From: Caldifarciminota bacterium
GTDB taxonomy: Bacteria > Hydrothermota > Hydrothermia > UBA1063 > CAJXJZ01
Reading direction: 5' to 3'
NCBI GenBank assembly: GCA_027038175.1
Contig: JALVYB010000027.1
Coordinates: forward strand, 1 to 55,566
DNA: 55,566 nucleotides
Shown here: in pieces, positions 8,433-15,785 of the stretch
How the letters are laid out: every line of letters begins with the position of its first letter
Position numbering within the stretch: the first letter of the stretch is position 1
Translations under genes and position numbers: made by a program
Notes under the pieces: generated by a model
What the model saw: the letters and a program-made list of their open reading frames with translations, nothing else
Told to the model about the DNA's origin: nothing
Database searches by the model: none

Positions 8433-9695
8433 CTATTCCCTCTTAAAAATATAGGTAGAATCAGTTAACTGCATAACGAAATATTTATCATAGGATATTA
8501 ACTGCCATATTCCCCCGGCACTGTGTGTACCCATAGGACAACTGTATACTACCACAGGCGTATCCTCAGGCGTCTTGTATTCCACAAATATGGAGTCTTT
8601 TGTAGGAGGGACTTTTAAAAACAATGCACTACCCGAATCTATCACTGTTCCATCCAATAATATGCTCTGTGTCGTGTCTTCGTATTTGTTTACAAGCTGA
8701 AAATCAGGAAGATGGTATATAAAGAATGATTTGTTATCTGCGGTGCTCACATAGTAATATTCATTACCTTCAAATCCACCTGACATTCTTGTAGGATGAT
8801 TATACACAAGAGGGAGACTGTCTATGGTTAGTTCCTTTAGTAATCTTCCGTCAATTAGATTGTATACAAATATACTGCTGTCAAGGTCTATTACATCAAA
8901 GTATTGTTTATACGTGGATACAAACCACTGATTACTGTGATAGGGTAATGCCATAACATAGTGCTCGGTAAAATCAGTTGATATTTTACTAATAAATACG
9001 CTGTCATGCCTTACTGCTACCCAGTAATCACTTTCCCTCACCGGATAACCATATTTACCCTCGTATAAATAAGGATATTGGTCTTTGTATAAAACCTCTC
9101 TCTTGATTAAGTCTACATACCAGGTCTCAATAAATGTATCTGTCCTTTGCGTATGTATGTTGTATCCTTCAAAACTGAAAGACGCTTTTACAAACTGTGT
9201 ATCTATTACATCATATATACCTGAAACACCTATACAATGCCCGTTTATTATGGTGTCTAATACCGTGGTATCTTCCCAATCCTCACCATGTGGATGAACA
9301 TACCCCGTGTATGTCCCCATGTTCCTCACTATGTCATTTAAACTGTCCACACCGTATATCTCTCCATGACCGTTTATGCGATATATCCTCTCCGAACTGT
9401 ATGTCGTATCATGAGGATTGTATGCGGCTACGGTGAAAATGAGTTTGTTGCCCGGATATACCTTGCATTCTGTCATCTGTACTATATACGGCTCTACAAG
9501 GGTTTTCCATTCTCCTATATACCTCACTCTCTTGCCATCATGGTATATGTCATACTCGTTATTTCCATAACCCACCGCATACCACATTATACTGTCATTT
9601 GTCGTGTCCATCTCTGCCCAGAAAAGTTCATCCTTCACTGCTCCTATTTTATGCAAGGTCAATGTGAATATTAGACCTGTTATTAATGTAACCAT
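8433..9695 (-). CDS. Secreted repeat-type protein, tandem copy 1
   Basis: 420 residues when started at the ATG at 9695. A start at 9758 is possible but would add 21 residues absent from the paralogue. The ATG at 9695 is preceded by GGGAGG at the same spacing as in copy 2, and the hydrophobic segment MVTLITGLIFTLTLHKIGAV then becomes a proper N-terminal signal. Shared motifs with copy 2 include TNDSIMWYA, GEDWEDTT, INGHCIG and WVAVRHDSVFIS. The gene follows a TTGACA-16-TATAAT promoter, so it is likely well expressed. No known family is recognised. Confidence 0.65.
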   Translation of the reverse strand: MVTLITGLIFTLTLHKIGAVKDELFWAEMDTTNDSIMWYAVGYGNNEYDIYHDGKRVRYIGEWKTLVEPYIVQMTECKVYPGNKLIFTVAAYNPHDTTYSSERIYRINGHGEIYGVDSLNDIVRNMGTYTGYVHPHGEDWEDTTVLDTIINGHCIGVSGIYDVIDTQFVKASFSFEGYNIHTQRTDTFIETWYVDLIKREVLYKDQYPYLYEGKYGYPVRESDYWVAVRHDSVFISKISTDFTEHYVMALPYHSNQWFVSTYKQYFDVIDLDSSIFVYNLIDGRLLKELTIDSLPLVYNHPTRMSGGFEGNEYYYVSTADNKSFFIYHLPDFQLVNKYEDTTQSILLDGTVIDSGSALFLKVPPTKDSIFVEYKTPEDTPVVVYSCPMGTHSAGGIWQLISYDKYFVMQLTDSTYIFKRE

Positions 9696-9752
9696 AAAAA
9701 CCTCCCAATTTGTCCCTGTTATTATATCAACAGTCCTTTCAAATACAATTAT

Positions 9753-9784
9753 GTACATTATAATACATGTACGAGTTTTGTCAA
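9753..9784 (-). promoter_or_regulatory. Consensus sigma70 promoter with a 6-bp inverted repeat over the -10 box
   Basis: On the minus strand, a perfect TTGACA (9779-9784) and a perfect TATAAT (9757-9762) are separated by 16 bases. It drives the duplicated secreted-protein genes and possibly the ABC genes after them. GTACAT (9753-9758) and ATGTAC (9767-9772) form an inverted repeat around the -10 region, which could be an operator. Confidence 0.7.
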
Positions 9785-9967
9785 GGGTTTACAGCTTTAA
9801 AAATCTATTTCATTGTGGGGCAATATTTTATGAACTTAAAAGTAAATTCGATACTCATCTATCATGTCCATTTTTTCGACAACCATCTTTTCAGAGTAAA
9901 TTTTGCCACGCCCTTACTTTTAATCAAATCAGTATTGTAAACTCTCCATTGTTCACAGATAAATGTT

Positions 9968-9973
9968 TATAAT
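9968..9973 (+). promoter_or_regulatory. Putative -10 box for the aldehyde oxidoreductase operon
   Basis: A perfect TATAAT ends 7 bases before an in-frame GTG at 9981. No good -35 is visible at 16-18 bases, so this is weaker than the other promoters. If real, it would place transcription start at the GTG (leaderless) and rule out the ATG at 9963. Confidence 0.4.
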
Positions 9974-9980
9974 AGATATT

Positions 9981-10391
9981 GTGAAAGTAGTGTCTACTAT
10001 TCCGGGAAAGTGCACAGGATGCAGGCTGTGTGAACTTGCATGTGTGAATTTCCACAGGGATAATCTCTTTGATTTTCAACCTGCAATAAGGGTTTACAGA
10101 GATGAAAGCGGGCTTTCTTTTTATCCCTTTGTCTGCAGGCAGTGCGAGGAGGAGTTCTGCGTAAGCGTATGCCCCACAAACTCCCTTGCGCGCGGTAGTG
10201 ATGGCGTAGTAAGATGGAACGAAAACACCTGTATTTTCTGCAAGCAGTGTGTTATGGCGTGTGAATATGAGAGCATTCACTTTTCACCCAATAAAAAAGA
10301 GATTATTAAATGTGATACGTGCAACGGTGAGTTTTCCTGTGTTAACACCTGTCCGTACGGAGCACTTGAAATAAAGGAGATTGCAATATGA
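9981..10391 (+). CDS. AorA-like ferredoxin subunit with four [4Fe-4S] sites
   Basis: About 136 residues (142 if the ATG at 9963 is used) with 16 cysteines in four four-Cys groups. Numbered from that ATG these are Cys17/20/23/27, 58/61/66/70, 90/93/96/100 and 117/120/126/130. This is the HycB/AorA type of polyferredoxin and would hold four [4Fe-4S] clusters. It precedes and overlaps (ATGA) an aldehyde oxidoreductase gene, so it is probably that enzyme's electron-transfer subunit. The GTG start is preferred because KVVSTIPGKCTGC aligns with the usual N-terminus of such proteins and the TATAAT lies 7 bases before it. No Shine-Dalgarno precedes either start. Confidence 0.85.
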   Translation: MKVVSTIPGKCTGCRLCELACVNFHRDNLFDFQPAIRVYRDESGLSFYPFVCRQCEEEFCVSVCPTNSLARGSDGVVRWNENTCIFCKQCVMACEYESIHFSPNKKEIIKCDTCNGEFSCVNTCPYGALEIKEIAI

Positions 10392-12181
10392 AACATATCC
10401 TTTTATCCATTGACCTTTCAAGTAAAAAGATAGAGAAAAAGGAGATTCCACCAGAGCATATTAAAAAGTTCATTGGTGGAAGGGGGCTTGCCGCATATTA
10501 TCTATTAAAAAACCTTACTCCTTTTGCAGACCCCTTTGGGGAAGAAAACATCATATACATAATGGCAGGGTCCCTGAGCGGTTATATGGTGCCTCTTTCA
10601 GGAAGGTCGCAGGTTGTGACAAAGAGCCCTTTAACAGGTGCCATAACATCTTCCAATGTTGGCGGTAACTTTGCCATGGAACTTAAAATGGCTGGTTATC
10701 AGGGTATTGAAATTAAAGGTAAGCTGGACAGGCCCGGTTTTATATTGATTTATGATGATAAAGTCAGCATTATATACGATGAGTATTCGTTTATGTTACC
10801 TGCGCATATAGCAGACCTTTACTTCAGAAAAAGGACAATAGACGATGCGAGCACAATGACCATAGGCCCTGCAGGTGCTTTAAAATCCCGCATTTCAGCG
10901 CTCATGGTTGATGGTCACAGAGCAGCAGGAAGAGGTGGCGTTGGTGCAGTGCTTGGCAGTAAAAATCTAAAGGGCATAGTTGTAAAAGGTTCAGGGCTTA
11001 TAAAGGGTGCCGATTTTGAGAAATTTAACGAAAAGGCAGAGGAAGTTTTGAAAAAGTTTAAGGAATATCCCGGACGCTCTGGATACGCAAAATATGGCAC
11101 AACCAGGGTTCTATCTCTTATAAACAGCATTGGGTCTTTGCCATTTAGAAACTTTCACGATGGATTTTGCCCTCATGAGGATAAGATAAACCACGAGATT
11201 TACAATAAGAAGATTCTCTTAAGGAACGGAGCATGCGCATCTTGTCCCTTGGGATGCGGAAGGATTACACAGGTATCCGGCAAAAAGGGGCATGGTCCTG
11301 AGTATGAAATCATGTGGGCTTTCGGCTCTTCATGCAGTATTGCTGATATTGAAAAGGTGGCTCTTTTGAATTACCTCGCAAATGAGTATGGATATGATGG
11401 TATTTCATTGGGTGGAACAATAGCCGCACTCATGGACCTTTTTGAAGCAGGGATTGTAAGGGAAAGTGATATCGGCTTTCCCTTACCTTTTGGAGATGGA
11501 GATAATGCAATCAGGGCTGTGGAAGTTATGAAAACAAACAAAGGCATAGGAAAACTTCTAAATGAGGGGTCATACAGGCTCGCAGAGGCATTCGGACATC
11601 CTGAGTTTTCAATGAGTTCCAAAAAACAGGAATTCCCTGCCTATGACCCAAGGGGCATAAAAGGTATGGGGCTTGCCTATGCAACAAATACAAGGGGCGG
11701 AGACCATACAAAGGCGTTTACAGTAACTCGTGAGGTTTACACGGCAAAGGACCCCAATTACAGGCTTGTTTATGAGGGGAAAGATGAAATAGTAAAATAC
11801 CTTCAGGACTACCAGTCCATTGTTGATTCAACAGGCACGTGTAGTTTTGGAAGAAGCATATACACTGCCGAGATATATACTGAACTTTTGAACCTTTTGT
11901 ATGGGTTTGATTATACTGAAGAAGAGCTTTTAAAAGCCGGGGAGCGTATATGGAATGTGGAAAAACTCTTTAATCTGAGAGAAGGGCTTACCAAGGAAGA
12001 TGACACCTTGCCAGAGAGGCTATTTTCAGAACCCATTAAGAACGGTCCCTCAAAGGGTGAGGTCTATGATAAAGAGGAGTTTTTAAAACTTCGCTCAAGA
12101 TACTATAAGATAAGGGGCTGGGATGAAGATGGTATCCCGACCTTTGAAAAACTGAAAGAACTGGGGCTGGACAATGAATAG
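10388..12181 (+). CDS. aor: Tungsten-containing aldehyde:ferredoxin oxidoreductase (AorB-like)
   Basis: 597 residues, normal for the AOR family. The enzyme oxidises aldehydes to carboxylates, or reduces acids in reverse, at a W-bis-pterin site. Visible features are the N-terminal pterin-binding segment (GGRGLAAYYL, SGRSQVVTKSPLTG), GRGGVGAVLGSKNLKGI, and the [4Fe-4S] ligands CxxCxxxC at Cys283/286/290 with a fourth at Cys485. The last lies in the second pterin motif VDSTGTC (family pattern DxxGxC). AGRGG and GGDHT motifs are also present. It sits between a four-cluster ferredoxin and a FAD/NAD reductase, the same order as the AorABC enzyme of Aromatoleum, which couples aldehyde oxidation to NAD+. 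Substrate specificity cannot be read from sequence. Confidence 0.92.
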   Translation: MKHILLSIDLSSKKIEKKEIPPEHIKKFIGGRGLAAYYLLKNLTPFADPFGEENIIYIMAGSLSGYMVPLSGRSQVVTKSPLTGAITSSNVGGNFAMELKMAGYQGIEIKGKLDRPGFILIYDDKVSIIYDEYSFMLPAHIADLYFRKRTIDDASTMTIGPAGALKSRISALMVDGHRAAGRGGVGAVLGSKNLKGIVVKGSGLIKGADFEKFNEKAEEVLKKFKEYPGRSGYAKYGTTRVLSLINSIGSLPFRNFHDGFCPHEDKINHEIYNKKILLRNGACASCPLGCGRITQVSGKKGHGPEYEIMWAFGSSCSIADIEKVALLNYLANEYGYDGISLGGTIAALMDLFEAGIVRESDIGFPLPFGDGDNAIRAVEVMKTNKGIGKLLNEGSYRLAEAFGHPEFSMSSKKQEFPAYDPRGIKGMGLAYATNTRGGDHTKAFTVTREVYTAKDPNYRLVYEGKDEIVKYLQDYQSIVDSTGTCSFGRSIYTAEIYTELLNLLYGFDYTEEELLKAGERIWNVEKLFNLREGLTKEDDTLPERLFSEPIKNGPSKGEVYDKEEFLKLRSRYYKIRGWDEDGIPTFEKLKELGLDNE

Positions 12182-13298
12182 GATTACCATTATAGGTTCG
12201 GGCATAGCATCAAGAACCCTTGCAAGAGAACTTATTAAAAAGGGTAATTTTAAAATAGAGGTTTTCACCAGGGATAAATTCCCATATTCCAGAATGGCAA
12301 TACTGGATGTTTTGAAAAAAGAAGTTGAAAAAAACCACATAAAACTTATTTTCCCGGAAGGTGTTAACATCTACACTGAAAAGGAAGTTGTAAAGATTGA
12401 CGCTGACAAAAAAATACTCGTATTCAGTGACGGGAACACCCGCCATTACGAGACCCTTGTGGTTGCAACAGGTGCAAGGCCAAAGCGTCTCAATATTCAG
12501 GGAGATGGAATTCCTGTTATTACTGTAAGAAATATTGAGGACATAGAAAAAATGGATGCACTCTTAAAAGAAGGGAAAAAACGCGTGCTCATTGCAGGTG
12601 GTGGGTTTGTGAGCATGGAAACAGCAAATGCCCTTTATAAAAGAGGCGCTGATATTACAATTGCTGTATCATCCGGTAGAATTCTCTCCCGCATGCTGCC
12701 TTCTCAAGCATCTGAATTCGTAGAACAAAGGATTCTTCAAAAGGGAGTCAGGATAGTAAAGAATACCAATATTCAGGGCATTCGGGATAAAAGGGTATTT
12801 CTTGACAACGGCACGGATCTGGAAATTGATTTTGTTGTTATAGGAAAGGGTGTTTCAAGGGAGTTGCCTCCTATAGAATCGGGCGGTAAAATACATGAGG
12901 AATACGATGCAGATTCACAGTTTAGAACACAGTTCCCCGATGTGTACTTAATCGGGGATGCCCTCTTAACACGGGACCTTATTACCGGTAAGAAAAGACA
13001 TAACGCCATATGGCCTGTTGCGGAGAAACAGGCGCGAGCACTGGCACAGATACTTGCGGGCAGTGATGTGCATTACAATGGAGATGTAGCGTATAATATG
13101 CTATCCGTCTTTGACATGTATATCTTTGTCATAGGCAATCTTCACGAGGGCGCTCTAAAAACCAATATCATAACAGACTCTTCCTTTTATGCGGTAAGTG
13201 AAAAACAGAATAAAATCATCGGAATCGCTGCCATTAATCATCCCCTCCCCTATGCCCGTATAGTAAAGAGGTTTTCTGAAAATGGATATTATTCCTGA
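12174..13298 (+). CDS. FAD-dependent NAD(P)H oxidoreductase (AorC-like)
   Basis: 374 residues of the class I pyridine nucleotide-disulfide reductase fold without a redox-active CxxxxC. The N-terminal FAD Rossmann motif is ITIIGSGIASRTLAREL, the NAD(P) motif is RVLIAGGGFVSMETANAL, and the second FAD contact is PDVYLIGDALL. It resembles NADH:rubredoxin/ferredoxin reductases. It overlaps the AOR gene by 8 bases, so it most likely exchanges electrons between NAD(H) and the ferredoxin subunit. The N-terminal domain is rather short between the two Rossmann motifs, as in the AorC group. Confidence 0.85.
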   Translation: MNRITIIGSGIASRTLARELIKKGNFKIEVFTRDKFPYSRMAILDVLKKEVEKNHIKLIFPEGVNIYTEKEVVKIDADKKILVFSDGNTRHYETLVVATGARPKRLNIQGDGIPVITVRNIEDIEKMDALLKEGKKRVLIAGGGFVSMETANALYKRGADITIAVSSGRILSRMLPSQASEFVEQRILQKGVRIVKNTNIQGIRDKRVFLDNGTDLEIDFVVIGKGVSRELPPIESGGKIHEEYDADSQFRTQFPDVYLIGDALLTRDLITGKKRHNAIWPVAEKQARALAQILAGSDVHYNGDVAYNMLSVFDMYIFVIGNLHEGALKTNIITDSSFYAVSEKQNKIIGIAAINHPLPYARIVKRFSENGYYS

Positions 13299-13692
13299 AA
13301 TACGCTTAAAACCCATAGGTTATATAGAGTCTCCCTATAAAACACCGCAGGATGCGCCACCGGATTCGTCTTTAAGCGATGTTTCAGCTAAGATAGTGGT
13401 TCTTCCTGAATATAAAGAGTGTATATACGGACTTTTCCCTGAAGATACCATATTAATTGTAGCGTATCTGCATCTTTCGGAATATAAAGGACCCATTGTG
13501 AAAAGAAGAAGAGATAACCTGCCTGCTGGTGTTTTTGCAACAAGGTCACCGCACAGACCCAACCCCATTGCAACAACCATTACCAAAATAGAGGAAATCG
13601 AGGAGAACACCATAATTGTACGGGGAATAGACCTTGTAGATAAAACACCTGTTCTTGACATAAAAATCTGGAATGATAAAAAGGGTAAATAA
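13282..13692 (+). CDS. trmO: tRNA (N6-threonylcarbamoyladenosine37-N6)-methyltransferase TrmO
   Basis: 136 residues, the bacterial/archaeal short form. The TsaA/YaeB family signature GVFATRSPHRPNPI is intact, together with the N-terminal IGYIESPYKTPQDAP. TrmO methylates t6A at position 37 of some ANN-decoding tRNAs using SAM bound in a beta-barrel fold. The start overlaps the AorC-like gene by 17 bases, so it is transcribed with the aldehyde oxidoreductase operon. A functional link is not obvious, though TrmO genes are often found beside metal-cofactor genes. Confidence 0.88.
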   Translation: MDIIPEIRLKPIGYIESPYKTPQDAPPDSSLSDVSAKIVVLPEYKECIYGLFPEDTILIVAYLHLSEYKGPIVKRRRDNLPAGVFATRSPHRPNPIATTITKIEEIEENTIIVRGIDLVDKTPVLDIKIWNDKKGK

Positions 13693-14322
13693 TTGGATAA
13701 ACAGGAATTACATTCAACCGGTGAAGAAATAGCCAATGCTATAACGCATGGTATAGGGGTTATATTTGCAATAGCAGCCCTGGTAATATTAATAGTGTTT
13801 TCTGCGGGAAAAGGGGCAAAGTATATTGTCAGTGTATCAATATACGGCGCGACATTGTTTCTCCTTTATCTTGCTTCAACTCTGTATCACAGCCTTAAGG
13901 GAAAAGCGAAGGATGTATTCAGAATATTCGACCACTCAGCCATATATCTTTTAATTGCCGGGACATACACACCTTTCACATTTCTTATAATCAGAGGATG
14001 GCAGGGCTGGTTTTTGTTTGGTATAATATGGACACTTGCAATAACCGGAATACTGTTCAAGGTATTTTTTACAGGGCGATTTACTCTTCTGTCAACTCTG
14101 CTCTATATTCTTATGGGATGGATTGTTGTGGTGTTTATAAAAAGCGTTATTAAATTTATGCCGCATAACGGCCTTATATTGCTTGTTATGGGCGGTTTAT
14201 CGTACACACTTGGTGCAGTGTTTTACGTATTTAAATGGTTTAAATTCCATCATGCTGTGTGGCACTTGTTCGTTCTGGCAGGTAGTGTCCTACACTTCTT
14301 TGCTATTTTGACCATTATCTAA
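13693..14322 (+). CDS. Hemolysin III / PAQR-family membrane protein
   Basis: 209 residues with seven predicted membrane helices. The family motifs are present: EEIANAITHGIG at the N-terminus, LASTLYHSL, DHSAIYLLIAGTYTPF, and the C-terminal HHAVWHLFVLAGSVLHF, whose histidines join the earlier His/Asp in a zinc site. PAQR-related proteins may be membrane hydrolases; the bacterial role is unsettled and haemolytic activity should not be assumed. The start is a TTG directly after the trmO stop codon. The 3' end overlaps a convergent methyltransferase gene by 33 bases. Confidence 0.88.
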   Translation: MDKQELHSTGEEIANAITHGIGVIFAIAALVILIVFSAGKGAKYIVSVSIYGATLFLLYLASTLYHSLKGKAKDVFRIFDHSAIYLLIAGTYTPFTFLIIRGWQGWFLFGIIWTLAITGILFKVFFTGRFTLLSTLLYILMGWIVVVFIKSVIKFMPHNGLILLVMGGLSYTLGAVFYVFKWFKFHHAVWHLFVLAGSVLHFFAILTII

Positions 14323-14934
14323 TCTCTTTAGAATAAGAGCGAAACTACCCTCCCCTGAATTTATCTCAATTACCTCTGGAAGGAGTCCAGATTCTTTTGC
14401 TTTATCTATTAGTTTCTGCCTATTTTTAAATTCTATTTCATCCCCTACTACTACTTTGTAAAATCTCCTATGTAACTCGGTAAACACAGTCTTTCCGCTA
14501 TAGGTAATAAAAGCGACTCCTCTTTTAGCCAATAGATTTCTAACTTTTAAAAATGCATTATCTGGATCAAGTAGAATGAATACGTGCAAACTTACAATAA
14601 GGTCATACTTTCCTGTCATATCAAAAAAATTCTGTTTTTTAAATGTTACATTGGTAAGCCTGCGTTTTTGAGCATGAGCAATTGATTTAGGAGAGGTATC
14701 AATGGAAGTTATTAAAGATTGAGGGAACCTGTAGGAAAGGATTTTTGTAAAAAAGCCATTTCCGCAACCTACTTCAAGAATGTTATCCGGCACATACTTA
14801 AACGTACTCGCAAATTTTAAAAATTCTCTTATCAAACTATGCCGCCAGTAGCTAAGAGGATAAACCAAAAAGGCAATCTCTCTTAGAATGTGGTAATCAT
14901 AATACCTGTCCCCAAGAGGAAGTTTGAATCTCAT
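14290..14934 (-). CDS. Class I SAM-dependent methyltransferase
   Basis: 214 residues. Motif I is ILEVGCGNGFFTKIL (about residues 53-67) and motif IV is KYDLIVSLHVFILLDPDN, placing it in the methyltransferase 11/25 group. Nothing indicates the substrate. The ATG overlaps the stop of the DUF89 gene (ATGA), so it is the last gene of the propeller-DUF89-methyltransferase operon. Its 3' end overlaps the convergent PAQR gene. Confidence 0.8.
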   Translation of the reverse strand: MRFKLPLGDRYYDYHILREIAFLVYPLSYWRHSLIREFLKFASTFKYVPDNILEVGCGNGFFTKILSYRFPQSLITSIDTSPKSIAHAQKRRLTNVTFKKQNFFDMTGKYDLIVSLHVFILLDPDNAFLKVRNLLAKRGVAFITYSGKTVFTELHRRFYKVVVGDEIEFKNRQKLIDKAKESGLLPEVIEINSGEGSFALILKRLDNGQNSKEV

Positions 14935-15785
14935 TTGAGGTTGTATTTAAGTACAATATCCATTTTCCCTGCCCCTATATCTCTTGCCACCACTGAACAT
15001 TTCACTTTTAAGAGGAAAAATATAGGTCTTTTTTCATTTGAAAGTGTTTCATAATTCCCCTGCCCCTTGGATATTATCATTGGAACGCGATAAAAGAGAT
15101 CTTTAAATTCTTTGTTTGTATGCTTGATTATAGTTCCAGGAGCGGTGGACCCTGAAGACATTACCTTTGCTATTTCATGAAGCCTGCAGAAATAGGCATC
15201 TTCAAGGGTTATATCATTAATTACAGGCTCTTCCCTTGTAATAAAATAAACCTTTTTACCCATCCTGTTTAACTCTTCCACAAGCACTCTATCAAAACAG
15301 ACCTCCCCGGCATTATCCCCTATGTACATTACTTCACGAGCCGAATTCAGCAGGCTCCTGAATTCATCATAATCAAAAATAGCAAAATCAACATTTAGCG
15401 CATGTTCAAGAGAGTTTTCTATATTGAAATCTGTGAGTGAACCGAAATCAATAATATTACCTGCTATGGCTATACGAATTGCGGAAAGCAACCTGTCAGA
15501 AGATTCATTCACAATCTCCCTGAGGCGTGGAAGCATATTTATTGCAATCTCGTTGTATTTTCTTTTCTCATCTTTGTATGGGTCTTTGTTACCAGTAATT
15601 TCCTTGACTATTGCATGTATTTTTTCTCCCATTTCAACAGGCGTAGCATCGAGAGGGAAACGTGTAAGTTCTTCTGCCACTCTGTTTAAGACTTTTCTTT
15701 GCAACATCACATCATCTGTAGATATTTTAGCAGCAAACAACGCCTGTCTCATAAAACACGGGAAACAATCAAGATAGGTTTTCAT
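14931..15785 (-). CDS. DUF89 / damage-control phosphatase-like protein
   Basis: 284 residues, the compact archaeal-type DUF89 (ARMT1-like) form. The N-terminal MKTYLDCFPCFMRQAL has the CxxC (Cys7, Cys10) typical of this subgroup. Metal-site motifs are YIGDNAGEVCFDRVLVEEL and KGQGNYETLS. Family members are metal-dependent phosphatases that remove damaged sugar-phosphate metabolites. The actual substrate here is unknown. It is coupled by ATGA overlaps to both neighbouring genes. Confidence 0.88.
   Translation of the reverse strand: MKTYLDCFPCFMRQALFAAKISTDDVMLQRKVLNRVAEELTRFPLDATPVEMGEKIHAIVKEITGNKDPYKDEKRKYNEIAINMLPRLREIVNESSDRLLSAIRIAIAGNIIDFGSLTDFNIENSLEHALNVDFAIFDYDEFRSLLNSAREVMYIGDNAGEVCFDRVLVEELNRMGKKVYFITREEPVINDITLEDAYFCRLHEIAKVMSSGSTAPGTIIKHTNKEFKDLFYRVPMIISKGQGNYETLSNEKRPIFFLLKVKCSVVARDIGAGKMDIVLKYNLK

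Noticed and set aside
9604-10280. ORFs on both strands over the 9.6-10.3 kb region other than the ferredoxin
   Set aside because: They lie opposite or out of frame with genes that have clear motifs and show no protein-like composition.
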